Source: Hydrococcus rivularis NIES-593
GTDB lineage: Bacteria > Cyanobacteriota > Cyanobacteriia > Cyanobacteriales > Microcystaceae
Length of the DNA stretch: 64,000 nt
Assembly (NCBI RefSeq): GCF_001904635.1
Contig: NZ_MRCB01000004.1
Span: forward strand, 124,001-188,000
Direction of reading: 5' to 3'
Each line of letters begins with the position of its first letter. The first letter of the stretch is position 1. The translations under genes were made by a program, and so were the position numbers. Shown piece after piece: positions 1 through 9,903 of this stretch. The notes below the pieces were generated by a model that saw nothing but the letters and a program-made list of their open reading frames with translations, made no database searches and was not told the DNA's origin.

Positions 1-1306
<1,306 letters not shown>

Positions 1307-1344
1307 ACGCGGCTAACGCTTTTAAATCTCATCTATCTAGCTTG

Positions 1345-1380
1345 GCACGGACAAGTTTTGTCCGTGCTTTATTTTCTCTT
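1345..1380 (+). terminator. Intrinsic terminator of rpoC2
   Basis: A perfect 10-bp stem (GCACGGACAA at 1345-1354 with TTGTCCGTGC at 1358-1367) has a 3-base loop and is followed by a T-rich tract (TTTATTTTCTCTT). It lies just after the rpoC2 stop codon and probably ends the rpo operon transcript. Confidence 0.85.
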
Positions 1381-1406
1381 GGTATGGGATATTTACTATA
1401 TCTCAG

Positions 1407-1877
1407 TTACATCTTACTCACAATTCTTTGTAAAATCTCCATTCCCGTAACGGCTTGCCAGCCAAATAGAACCAACAGCCCTACATTGAGAAAAATATGA
1501 GTATAGCGAGCAAATTCATTTCCCTTTTGCATGTAAGGAACCAAGGCAGCAGAGGTAGCGATCGCACCCGTCATGCCCAAACCAACCAGTAAATGCGGTC
1601 CGAAAAAGAGTTTGCCATTGTTGATATAGGTGACTGCCATACCGCCAATGGTTCCTAGCACCATTAACGCTAATAAAATCGAACCTACCTTGTGATGTCT
1701 GATGTTGAAGCCTTTCCCCATCAGTTCTTTTCTGATTTCTTTGTCGGCGGTACGAGTGCGCCGAACTTGGATGCCAAGATACAATGCATAAATGGATAGT
1801 CCCAAAAGAACCCACATCAGAATTGGATGACCGAATTGAGACCAAGTTTTGACGGCTTCTGGAATTTCAAAATTCAT
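1407..1877 (-). CDS. DUF4079 family membrane protein
   Basis: A 156-residue integral membrane protein with four predicted hydrophobic helices (roughly residues 18-36, 64-84, 92-112, 128-146). It looks like the cyanobacterial and plastid DUF4079 family, which has a cytochrome b561-like arrangement of histidines; here His residues occur at the start of helix 1 (GHPILMW), in the loop (IRHHKVGS), near helix 3 (GPHLL) and in TRYTHIFLN-like context (ARYTHIF). No biochemical role is established that I can cite, and haem binding is only an inference from the family resemblance. It faces away from the ankyrin gene, so the two are divergent with a 143-bp spacer between starts. Confidence 0.75.
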   Translation of the reverse strand: MNFEIPEAVKTWSQFGHPILMWVLLGLSIYALYLGIQVRRTRTADKEIRKELMGKGFNIRHHKVGSILLALMVLGTIGGMAVTYINNGKLFFGPHLLVGLGMTGAIATSAALVPYMQKGNEFARYTHIFLNVGLLVLFGWQAVTGMEILQRIVSKM

Positions 1878-2020
1878 CGTGTTCTCTCCGCTGAGGTGCG
1901 ACTCTTAAATCTTCATAAAACTTAACTTAGCACAAGCTCTTTCTGAATTTTGAATTTAGAATTTAGAACTCTCAATGCCCCTAATCTGGAAATAGAAAAA
2001 TTTTTGTTTTGGGGATAGGC

Positions 2021-3475
2021 ATGGCTTCACACCTCGATGTTCGCTTAATTCAAGCCGTTCGCAGTGGCAATCTCAACCAAGTCCAACTGTTACTAGCTAA
2101 AGGAGCAAGGGTTGATGCGACCGATTTGAGCGGTACGAGCGCTCTGATGTATGCTGCTGGGCGAGGAGACTCGGACAGCGTAAAAGTCCTCTTAGAAGCA
2201 GGAGCATCGGTAAACCAGCAGAGACAACCCTACGGCGCGAGCGCTTTAATGTTAGCCGCCGCAGCTAACCAAGTCGAGGTTGTACGAGCCTTGTTGAAGG
2301 CGGGCGCCGATGTCAATCAAACAAATGACGATGGGACTCCAGCACTGACAATCGCGTCATACAAAGGTCACATCGAGGTTGTGAAACTGCTTTTAGCTGC
2401 GGGTGCCAATGTCAATATCCAGGATAAGGATGGCGATACTCCTCTGAATGTAGCAGCTCAAACCAATCATCGCGAGGTTGTCGCTACGCTGCTTCAGGCA
2501 GGCGCCGATCCCTTCGCCGGAGTAGGAGCATTAACCTTAGCCGTTGGTGCGGGAAATCTGGCTACAGTAGAAGTTTTTTTGGCAGCAGGAATCGATGTCG
2601 ATACCACCAACGATCGCGGACGAACTGCCCTAATGGAGGCTGCCGCGACGGGAAATATCGCTATTGCCCAAAAATTAATTCAAGCTGGTGCAGACGTAAA
2701 TTTTCAAGACTCCGATGAAGTCACTCCTCTAACGCTAGCAGCAGAGCAAGGCAATTTGGAAATGCTACAAGTCTTACTCAATGCCGGGGCAAAAGTTCGA
2801 GGGGATATTCTCGTCGCTGCTGCTGCCGAGGGGCATTCAGAAATGGTAAAAGCTTTGTTAAAAGCAGGTGCGAACGTTAACGGTCGCGATCGCGACGGCG
2901 AGACGGCATTACATCTAGCTGCCATTGAAGGTCATCTGGAAATCGTGCGAACCTTACTTGAGGCGGGTGCCGATGTCTATCTGCGCAATCAATTGGGAGA
3001 TACTGCTTTGATGGTCGCTTCTTGGCAAGGTCACGACGAGATCGTCAGAGAACTTTTGCGTCATGGTGCCGATCCCAATGCGAGCAACCAAGGAGAAACG
3101 CCGCTAACCCTTGCTCTCGCTCAAGGATTCGATCGAGTCGTTCGTATTTTACTCGACGCAGGTGCCGATCCCAATACCCGTTTCCCCGACAAAAAAACGG
3201 TTTTGATGCAAGCTTGCGATCGCGGCGATCCTGCAATCGTGAAACTTCTCTTAGATGCGGGTGCCGATCCCAATCTCAAAGATGAGGCAGATGGGACAGC
3301 TCTAATGCGGGCTAGCTATCGCGGTCATGCCGATGTCATCAAGATTTTACTACAAAGCGATCGAGTCGCGCTCAACGAACGAAATCGAGGAGGCTATACA
3401 GCTTTAATGCTAGCTCAGCTCAACAACTATCTCGAAGTCGTTCGCTTATTGCAAGTGGCAGGAGCGAGGGAGTAA
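2021..3475 (+). CDS. Ankyrin-repeat protein, about 15 repeats
   Basis: The 484-residue product is built almost entirely of 33-residue ankyrin units. I count about 15, including degenerate caps, each with the usual T-A-L-x-x-A-A and V-x-x-L-L-x-A-G-A-D-x-N pattern. There is no signal peptide, membrane segment or second domain, so it should be a cytosolic protein-protein interaction scaffold; the partner is unknown. The ATG at 2021 is preferred over an in-frame TTG at 2009. Repeats 5 and 8 are short, missing the beta-turn part (PFAG, KVRG), which probably makes a kink in the solenoid. The units differ enough at DNA level that recent unequal expansion is unlikely. Confidence 0.9.
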   Translation: MASHLDVRLIQAVRSGNLNQVQLLLAKGARVDATDLSGTSALMYAAGRGDSDSVKVLLEAGASVNQQRQPYGASALMLAAAANQVEVVRALLKAGADVNQTNDDGTPALTIASYKGHIEVVKLLLAAGANVNIQDKDGDTPLNVAAQTNHREVVATLLQAGADPFAGVGALTLAVGAGNLATVEVFLAAGIDVDTTNDRGRTALMEAAATGNIAIAQKLIQAGADVNFQDSDEVTPLTLAAEQGNLEMLQVLLNAGAKVRGDILVAAAAEGHSEMVKALLKAGANVNGRDRDGETALHLAAIEGHLEIVRTLLEAGADVYLRNQLGDTALMVASWQGHDEIVRELLRHGADPNASNQGETPLTLALAQGFDRVVRILLDAGADPNTRFPDKKTVLMQACDRGDPAIVKLLLDAGADPNLKDEADGTALMRASYRGHADVIKILLQSDRVALNERNRGGYTALMLAQLNNYLEVVRLLQVAGARE

Positions 3476-3726
3476 TGAAAAAGAGGGAGACTAGGGGAAG
3501 TTGGAATTCGGAAGTAGGGGGAGAACCGGCAGTGTGGGGAGTACGGGGATGGGGAGACAATTAACGAATAACCACTATCTACTAACCGATCCAAAATCCA
3601 AAATCGGCAATCCAAAATCGGATCGCTGGTCGCTGGTCACTGATAAGATAGCTTGGGTCAAACTAAAGTTCGATCTACGTTAAAAGGCGCGAAAAGAAAT
3701 ATTTAAAGTAGAGATTTCAAGCATTC
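3476..3726. other. Intergenic spacer with low-complexity purine-rich DNA
   Basis: About 250 bases between the ankyrin gene and uppP. The first half is G/A-rich short repeats (GGGAG, GGGGA) followed by AATCCAAAATCGG repeats, a kind of filler that recurs near 4560-4680, 37020-37100, 38110-38220 and 56090-56150. I see no coding potential and no clear terminator. Confidence 0.6.
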
Positions 3727-4551
3727 ATGGAATACATTCAAGCTTTTATTTTAGGAATCGTTCAAGGAGTTACCGAATTTTTGCCAATCAGCAGTACGGC
3801 ACATCTTTTAATCTTTACCAAAGTATTTGGCTGGAAAGAACTTGGCAGTAAAGACTTTGTTGATGCCATTCAATTTGGTAGCGTTGGGGCAATTTTGCTG
3901 TATTTTTGGTCGCTTTTATCCGATTTGCTCAAAGGCGGAGTAGCAGCAATACGTCAAAAAGACTGGCAACGGGAGGAATGGAAAATTATTGTCGGTATTG
4001 CAGTGGGAACCTTACCTGCATTAATCACTGGTTTTCTGCTCCAAGATATTTTGCCCGAAAGTGCGCTAATTATTGCGATCGCATCAATTATGATGGCACT
4101 TTTATTGGGAGCAGCAGAACAAATTGGCAGCCGCAAACGAGGTTTTGATGGATTGCAAATCAGAGATGGGATCCTCGTCGGATTCGGTCAAGCGCTCGCG
4201 CTTATTCCTGGTGTTTCTCGTTCTGGTTCTACGTTGACTACTGGCTTATTTTTGGGTTTGCGCAGAGAAGCAGCTGCAAGATTCTCTTTTTTACTAGGAT
4301 TTCCCACGCTTACCATTGCAACGTTATATAAAGCGCTCAAAATTTTTAAAGACTATCAAGCTCAACTACTCCCAGATAATATAGTAGGCTTATTGATTGT
4401 CGGCATTATCTCTACGTTTATTTTTTCCTATTTGGCAATCGCAGTTCTCCTACGTTATTTGCAAACCCAAAACACTTGGATTTTCGTCTGGTATCGATTA
4501 GCTTTTGGAACTGTCATTTTATTGGCGATCGCAACAGGTTGGCAAGGATAG
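3727..4551 (+). CDS. uppP: Undecaprenyl-diphosphatase UppP (BacA type)
   Basis: A 274-residue polytopic membrane enzyme that removes a phosphate from undecaprenyl diphosphate, recycling the lipid carrier used for peptidoglycan and envelope glycans. The two family signatures are intact: the N-terminal EFLPISSTAHLLI block (residues 17-29) with the catalytic glutamate, and the LIPGVSRSGST block near residue 160 with the phosphate-binding arginine. Length and the multi-helix hydropathy fit the family. It stands alone on this strand, although the glycan assembly cluster at 36-51 kb would depend on such a carrier. Confidence 0.95.
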   Translation: MEYIQAFILGIVQGVTEFLPISSTAHLLIFTKVFGWKELGSKDFVDAIQFGSVGAILLYFWSLLSDLLKGGVAAIRQKDWQREEWKIIVGIAVGTLPALITGFLLQDILPESALIIAIASIMMALLLGAAEQIGSRKRGFDGLQIRDGILVGFGQALALIPGVSRSGSTLTTGLFLGLRREAAARFSFLLGFPTLTIATLYKALKIFKDYQAQLLPDNIVGLLIVGIISTFIFSYLAIAVLLRYLQTQNTWIFVWYRLAFGTVILLAIATGWQG

Positions 4552-4680
4552 GAAAAGGGGATGGGAGAAGTGTGGGGGAATGGGGAGAAAACTAACCACT
4601 AACCATTAACTACTCCTCAATCCTTTCATCATATAACCGATGACAAATGACCAATCCCCAATCCTTTCATCGAATAACTG

Positions 4681-4728
4681 ACGAAGTTAGAGGAGGCTCC
4701 GCCGTCTTGCGGCGGAATATCTCTAACT
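4681..4728. repeat. 48-bp palindromic repeat, copy 1 (non-coding)
   Basis: This copy lies just upstream of egtD. It folds as an outer stem AGTTAGAG / CTCTAACT (4685-4692 with 4721-4728) and an inner stem CCGCCG / CGGCGG (4699-4704 with 4710-4715) around a 5-base loop. A second copy with 46 of 48 identical bases sits at 4839-4886 inside the egtD reading frame. Confidence 0.85.
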
Positions 4729-4795
4729 ACTGGTAAGCAATCCCCAGATTGTTGTATGGTTGTCCGCAATTGGCAACAGCAATCAGAGGAGTTTT

Positions 4796-5875
4796 ATGGC
4801 AACTTTTCCATCCCCAGACAACGCCCATTCCGATTTTCACGAAGTTAGAGGAGGCTCCGCCGTCTCGCGGCGGAGTATCTCTAACTCGGCAATTGAGGAT
4901 AGATTGCACCTTGAGTACCTGCTCGCTCCAAATCTAGCGACAGAGAAAGAAGACGGACAAGATGTTGTTTGGGGACTAACGCAACCGCAAAAATCTTTAT
5001 CCCCTCGCTATTTTTACGACGACAGAGGGTCTCAGTTATTCGAGCAAATTTGCAAGCTACCGGAATATTATCCAACCCGGACGGAAGCCTGGATTTTACA
5101 AAATTACGCCACACAAATCGCCCAGATGACGGGGATTTGCGAACTGGTAGAACTCGGTAGCGGCAGTTCTAGCAAAACTCGCCTGCTGTTGGATGCCTAT
5201 CGAGGATTGGGTTATCCTTTGCGCTACGTGCCAATTGATGTCAGTGCGGGAATTTTAAAAGCGAGTGCCAAACAGTTGCTGGCGGATTATCCGACTTTAC
5301 AGGTTTATGGGTTGGTAAGTACCTACGAACTTGCCCTCCAAAAGTTAATGCCAACGCCGCTACCTTCGCGCACGATTTGTTTTTTGGGAAGTACTTTAGG
5401 AAATTTTAATCAAGCGCAATGCGATCGCTTTTTTGCTCAAGTGACTGCGGCACTACAACCAGGGGATTATTTCCTACTTGGGATAGATTTACAAAAACCA
5501 AAAGATATCCTGGAAGCTGCCTATAACGACAGTCAGGGAGTAACGGCAGAATTTAACCGCAATATGCTGCGCCATTTAAACTGGCGTTTTGGCGGGAATT
5601 TTGACCCAAATTTATTTGAACATCGTGCATTTTACAACGCGTCTGAAGCGCAAATAGAAATGCATTTGTCTGTAAAGCGATCGCACTCGGTTCATTTGAA
5701 AGCTCTCGATTTAACGGTACAGTTTAGGGAGGGAGAAACCCTCCTCACAGAAATCTCTCGCAAGTTCGATCGCGAACAGATGCAGAAATACTTAGCCAAG
5801 CAAGGATTAAAACTACGACAAACTTGGAGCGATCCCAACAATTGGTTTGGCTTGATGCTCGCTCAAGTCCCTTAA
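4796..5875 (+). CDS. egtD: L-histidine N-alpha-methyltransferase, ergothioneine biosynthesis
   Basis: EgtD makes hercynine by three SAM-dependent methylations of histidine, the first step to the thiol antioxidant ergothioneine. The core begins near residue 45 with the family pattern SPRYFYDDRGSQLFEQI and LPEYYPTRTEAWIL, followed by the SAM loop VELGSGSSSKTRLLLDA, YVPIDVS, and FLGSTLGNF. The C-terminal half has the histidine-binding region including NRNMLRHLN. The ATG at 4796 (359 aa) has a good GAGGAG-like site; an upstream in-frame TTG at 4760 is less likely. Residues 15-31 are encoded by a 48-bp palindromic repeat found also upstream, so the first 32 residues are not family sequence. A downstream TTG near 4913 could be the original start. 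No egtB lies in the window. Confidence 0.9.
   Translation: MATFPSPDNAHSDFHEVRGGSAVSRRSISNSAIEDRLHLEYLLAPNLATEKEDGQDVVWGLTQPQKSLSPRYFYDDRGSQLFEQICKLPEYYPTRTEAWILQNYATQIAQMTGICELVELGSGSSSKTRLLLDAYRGLGYPLRYVPIDVSAGILKASAKQLLADYPTLQVYGLVSTYELALQKLMPTPLPSRTICFLGSTLGNFNQAQCDRFFAQVTAALQPGDYFLLGIDLQKPKDILEAAYNDSQGVTAEFNRNMLRHLNWRFGGNFDPNLFEHRAFYNASEAQIEMHLSVKRSHSVHLKALDLTVQFREGETLLTEISRKFDREQMQKYLAKQGLKLRQTWSDPNNWFGLMLAQVP
4839..4886. repeat. 48-bp palindromic repeat, copy 2 (inside egtD)
   Basis: It differs from the copy at 4681-4728 at two positions (TCTCG for TCTTG in the loop and GAGTAT for GAATAT). It has no stop in the egtD frame and is read as HEVRGGSAVSRRSISNS, residues 15-31. Both copies are in the same orientation, 158 bp apart. 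Confidence 0.85.
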
Positions 5876-6094
5876 GACTGACGACAATTCATTTTAGCGA
5901 GTCGGATTAAGGAAAGATAAGAATATCGCTCCACTTTCTGATTCCCATGCTAGCCTCATTCTAAAGAAAGATTCCAATTAACTTCCCGCCGAGCGCAAAT
6001 GAGGGAATCGAGCCAATACTTATCCACTAGACATTGAGTAACCACACTCAATTAGCAGCCTTTATTGTTGTCAAAAAAATTTAGGTGAAGACAT

Positions 6095-7285
6095 ATGAGC
6101 GAAGTTTATATCGTCTCAGCAGTACGCACGCCTATCGGTCGCTTTGGAGGGGCGTTAGTAGATTTTTCCCCAGCCGATTTAGGCGGTCACGCAATGAAAG
6201 CCGCCCTAGAGCGAGCAGGCATACCAGGAACGGCTTTAGATCTGTACATTATGGGCAACGTGTTGAGAGCGGGACACGGACAGGCATTAGCCCGTCAAGC
6301 GGCTTTTAAAGCAGGCATTCCCGAAGCCATAAATGGATATGCAGTCGATATGGTCTGCTCCTCGGCAATGATGAGCTTGATGAATGGTGCTACGGCGATT
6401 CGGGCGGGAGAAGCCAATTTAGTTCTTGCTGGCGGCATGGAATCGATGTCCCAAGCTGGCTTTTACCTCTCCCATCGAGCCAGATGGGGTTACAAGTTTC
6501 TCTTGGGCGCTCCAGAGCAACTCGTAGACATCATGCTCAACGACGGGCTGATGGATGGCGTGACTAGCGAGGGAATGGGAGATCAAACCGAACGGATAGC
6601 CGAAGAGCATGGCTTTAGTCGCAAAGATGTCGATGAAATCGCCTTCTATTCGCAAAAACGTGCCGCAGAAGCAACAGAACGAGGGAGTTTCAAAAACGAG
6701 ATCGTCCCGATTGAGATCGAAACGAAAAAAGGCACCCAAGTAGTCGATGCAGATGAGGGGATCCGTGCCGATACAACCCTAGAAACCCTGGGCAAGCTCC
6801 GTCCCGCTTTTAAAAAGGATGGCATCCTCACGGCAGGCAATAGCAGTCAGATCTCCGATGGAGCAGCCGCTCTCATTTTAGCCAGCCAGTCAGCCGTAGA
6901 CCAATACGGACTAAAACCGCTCGCTAAATTTCTGGGAGGAGCCTGGGCAGGCGGTCCGACTTGGCGTTTCACAGAAGTTCCAGTGATGGCAGTGAAGAAG
7001 CTTCTAGATAAGCTCGGCAAGCAGCTCTCGGATTTTGAGCTGGTTGAGAATAACGAAGCATTTGCCGTCAACAGTTTACTGTTTAATAAAGTGTTGGGAA
7101 TTCCGCTCGACAAGCTGAATGTCAATGGAGGCGCGATCGCGCTGGGACACCCCATCGGTGCTTCTGGAGCGCGGATCGTCGTCACCTTGCTCAACACTCT
7201 CAAAGAGCAGGATAAAACGCTCGGTTTGGCAGCCCTCTGTCACGGGACGGGCGGCGGAACGGCAGTCGCGATCGAACGGGTGTAG
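6095..7285 (+). CDS. phaA: Acetyl-CoA acetyltransferase (beta-ketothiolase) PhaA
   Basis: PhaA condenses two acetyl-CoA to acetoacetyl-CoA, the first step of poly-3-hydroxybutyrate synthesis. The 396-residue protein has the thiolase nucleophile Cys88 in DMVCSSAMM, the NEAFAVNS active-site loop, the GGAIALGHPIGASGARI block with the catalytic His, and the C-terminal CHGTGGGTA block with the second catalytic Cys382. The ATG at 6095 begins MSEVYIVSAVRTPIG, the normal start of thiolases. phaB follows 123 bp downstream on the same strand. The neighbouring reductase and the synthase 7 kb away make a biosynthetic role much more likely than fatty-acid degradation. Confidence 0.96.
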   Translation: MSEVYIVSAVRTPIGRFGGALVDFSPADLGGHAMKAALERAGIPGTALDLYIMGNVLRAGHGQALARQAAFKAGIPEAINGYAVDMVCSSAMMSLMNGATAIRAGEANLVLAGGMESMSQAGFYLSHRARWGYKFLLGAPEQLVDIMLNDGLMDGVTSEGMGDQTERIAEEHGFSRKDVDEIAFYSQKRAAEATERGSFKNEIVPIEIETKKGTQVVDADEGIRADTTLETLGKLRPAFKKDGILTAGNSSQISDGAAALILASQSAVDQYGLKPLAKFLGGAWAGGPTWRFTEVPVMAVKKLLDKLGKQLSDFELVENNEAFAVNSLLFNKVLGIPLDKLNVNGGAIALGHPIGASGARIVVTLLNTLKEQDKTLGLAALCHGTGGGTAVAIERV

Positions 7286-7289
7286 TCAT

Positions 7290-7340
7290 TTGTCATCAGT
7301 CATTAGTCATTAGTTAGTAATAACTGGTGACTGATGACAA
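7290..7340. promoter_or_regulatory. Inverted repeat between phaA and phaB
   Basis: Perfect 13-base arms TTGTCATCAGTCA (7290-7302) and TGACTGATGACAA (7328-7340) flank a 25-base A/T-rich loop made of GTCATTAGT repeats. There is no T-run after it, so it is not a typical terminator. It could modulate phaB expression, or may simply be one of the short repeat tracts common between cyanobacterial genes. Confidence 0.5.
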
Positions 7341-7408
7341 TGGTAAATCTTATCGGTTCGCCAATGACAAAGGACAAAGGACAAATGACAAATGACAAAG
7401 GAGGAATT

Positions 7409-8131
7409 ATGGTATCTCTGGGATTGGAAGATAAAGTTGTGGTTGTCACGGGCGGTAATCGGGGGATTGGCGCTGCCATTGTCAAGTTGCTGCAAGAATT
7501 GGGAGCCAAGGTAGCCTACACCGATATCGCGATCGACGGCGGTCCTAGCGGCGTATTAGCCATTCAAGCTGATGTGACTAAGCTAGAGTCGATGGAAGCG
7601 GCGGCAAAACAGATCGAAGAAAAACTCGGACCCGTTTACGGAATCGTTGCCAACGCGGGGATTACCAAGGATAACTTTTTTGCCAAACTGACCCCTGAAG
7701 ATTGGGATGCAGTAATTAACGTCAATTTAAAAGGCGTTGCTTACACTATCAAGCCCTTTATCGCCGGAATGTACGAACGGGGAGAAGGGTCTATTGTTGG
7801 CATTAGTTCGATTTCGGGCGAGAGAGGCAACCTCGGTCAGACCAATTACTCTGCAACCAAAGCCGGTGTCATCGGTATGATGAAATCTCTCGCCAGGGAA
7901 GGCGCTCGTTATAAAGTGCGAGCCAACGCTGTAGCACCGGGATTTATCGACACGGAAATGACCTTGGCAATGCCTGAAAAAGTCAGAGATAAAATTACTG
8001 CCGAAATTCCTTTTGGTCGCTTTGGCAAACCTGAAGAGGTCGCTTGGGCAGTGGCATTTCTACTTTCTCCAGTTGCCAGCAGCTTTGTGACTGGAGAAGT
8101 GCTGCGCGTCAACGGTGCCCATCATACTTAA
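7409..8131 (+). CDS. phaB: Acetoacetyl-CoA reductase PhaB
   Basis: A 240-residue short-chain dehydrogenase that reduces acetoacetyl-CoA to (R)-3-hydroxybutyryl-CoA, normally with NADPH, the direct monomer for the PHB synthase. It shows the Rossmann motif TGGNRGIG (residues 14-21), NAG at 82-84, the catalytic Ser in GISSISG, the Y147-x-x-x-K151 pair, and NAVAPGFIDTEM. The start at 7409 is chosen because the sequence AAGGAGG lies just ahead of it and MVSLGLEDKVVVVTGG is the usual family N-terminus; the longer open frame to 7334 crosses repeats of GACAAA and is probably untranslated. It is probably cotranscribed with phaA and converges on aceA. Confidence 0.95.
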   Translation: MVSLGLEDKVVVVTGGNRGIGAAIVKLLQELGAKVAYTDIAIDGGPSGVLAIQADVTKLESMEAAAKQIEEKLGPVYGIVANAGITKDNFFAKLTPEDWDAVINVNLKGVAYTIKPFIAGMYERGEGSIVGISSISGERGNLGQTNYSATKAGVIGMMKSLAREGARYKVRANAVAPGFIDTEMTLAMPEKVRDKITAEIPFGRFGKPEEVAWAVAFLLSPVASSFVTGEVLRVNGAHHT

Positions 8132-8307
8132 TTAAGAGCAATAAGAAAATGGAAGGAGTCAAGGAGATTCACAAAGATAGGGGCATGCAATCTCCTTGGG
8201 AATGGAGAGACAGTGGGAGGAGAAGCTAATTAAATCATCCTCCCCAGGTGGAAGCTCTGGAGACCTACATCCTTCATCCTTCCTCCCTCCACTGACTAAG
8301 CTTGTCT

Positions 8308-9798
8308 CTAGTCGTCGTCAAGGCGAGCGAATTCTTCTAATTCTCGATAAGCTTGCTTGAGGCGAGCATAGTGAGCTTCTTTAATTTCCTCAAGCGCTTC
8401 TGTATCGACGAGGTGGCGATACACCGAGTTAACTAATTCCGCATGATAGGTTTCGCGTTCGTTACTGTAGTCAATCGTCACGCGAGAGCTATTATATTCA
8501 TCGTCGGTATAGAACTGCTTCGCTTCGGTAGACGCAGCCATAGCAGTTGTTGACGATTGTCCGCCAGAAATCGCCATGGAAACGGCATCAAAATATCCGG
8601 TGCCGACTTCGCGCTGGTGGCGCGTTGCCGTATAGCCGTGAACCTCGCTGGCAAATTCGGCTTCTTGCAATTGGGAATAAGCAGCCATGCCGCTTTGAGC
8701 ATAACCGCGAGCCAACTCAAACATGCTGTAGTTGAGAGCGTGGAACCCAGCTAGGGTGACAAATTGGAATTTATATCCCATTGCTCCGAGTTCTTTTTGG
8801 AACTTAGTAATAGTAGTTTCGTCGAGGTTGGCTTTCCAGTTAAACGAGGGAGAGCAGTTATAAGCCAGCAGCTTGCCAGGATACTTGCTGTGAATCGCTT
8901 CAGCAAACAGGCGGGCTTCTTCGAGATTTGGCTTGGAGGTTTCCCACCAGAGCAAGTCGGCATAGGGGGCATACGCTAAGCCGCGAGCAATGCAGTGAGC
9001 AAGACCGGAACCGGGTTTGAGGCGATAGAATCCTTCAACCGTTCTTTCTCCCGTAATAAAGGGGCGATCGCGCTCGTCCACATCACTGGTAATTAGCGTG
9101 GCACTTTCTGCATCGGTGCGAGCAACGACTAGCGTGGGAACTCCCATCACGTCTGCCGCCAGCCGTGCGGCGTTGAGGTTGCGAATGTGGGCGGCTGTGG
9201 GAATTAGAACTTTCCCGCCGAGATGACCGCATTTCTTTTCGGAAGCAAGTTGATCTTCATAGTGTACGGCAGCAGCACCAGCCTCGATATAGGCTTTCAT
9301 GATTTCAAAGCTGTTTAAGGGACCGCCAAATCCAGCTTCTGCGTCGGCGACGATGGGTGCAAACCAGTAGATATCGCCTTTTCCTTCCAGGTGCTGAATT
9401 TGATCGGCTCGCTGAAAAGTCCGGTTGATGCGACGGCACAATTCCGGACCGCTATTAGCCGGATAGAGGCTTTGGTCGGGATACATGGCTCCGGCGACGT
9501 TAGCGTCGGCTGCTACTTGCCAGCCAGATAGGTAGATTGCCTTGAGTCCGGCACGTACCATTTGCATAGCCTGATTTCCCGTCACTGCACCCAACGCGTT
9601 AATGTAGTCTTCGCTATGCAGGAGTTCCCAAAGCCGATTGGCTCCCATTTCAGCTAAGGTGTAGCAAATGGAAATCGATCCGCGCAGTTTCTGCACGTCT
9701 TCGGGAGTATAGTTGCGCTCGATTCCGTTGAAACGATCCTGAGGGGCATGGGGAACGAGTTGTTCAAAGGTTAGTTGACGTTGGCTAAGTTGACTCAT
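8308..9798 (-). CDS. aceA: Isocitrate lyase
   Basis: Isocitrate lyase cleaves isocitrate to glyoxylate and succinate, the first step of the glyoxylate bypass. The 496-residue protein carries the diagnostic catalytic loop KKCGH (K188-H192, Cys190 as the general acid/base), the metal and substrate regions ADAEAGFGG (151-159) and VHYEDQ (178-183), and the typical stretch [13 protein letters not shown]. This distinguishes it from methylisocitrate lyase and PEP mutases of the same superfamily, which are much shorter. aceB lies 105 bp upstream on the same strand, so the order is aceB-aceA. Isocitrate lyase is absent from most cyanobacteria; its place beside phaAB is notable. Confidence 0.95.
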   Translation of the reverse strand: MSQLSQRQLTFEQLVPHAPQDRFNGIERNYTPEDVQKLRGSISICYTLAEMGANRLWELLHSEDYINALGAVTGNQAMQMVRAGLKAIYLSGWQVAADANVAGAMYPDQSLYPANSGPELCRRINRTFQRADQIQHLEGKGDIYWFAPIVADAEAGFGGPLNSFEIMKAYIEAGAAAVHYEDQLASEKKCGHLGGKVLIPTAAHIRNLNAARLAADVMGVPTLVVARTDAESATLITSDVDERDRPFITGERTVEGFYRLKPGSGLAHCIARGLAYAPYADLLWWETSKPNLEEARLFAEAIHSKYPGKLLAYNCSPSFNWKANLDETTITKFQKELGAMGYKFQFVTLAGFHALNYSMFELARGYAQSGMAAYSQLQEAEFASEVHGYTATRHQREVGTGYFDAVSMAISGGQSSTTAMAASTEAKQFYTDDEYNSSRVTIDYSNERETYHAELVNSVYRHLVDTEALEEIKEAHYARLKQAYRELEEFARLDDD

Positions 9799-9903
9799 CT
9801 GCTCGTAATTCTCCTCTGGTTAATCTCAAAAATTGACAAAAGATTTCTGAGCCGATCGCAAACGTTAATGAGATCGGTTGATAGTTGCGCCTAATCGGTT
9901 TGG

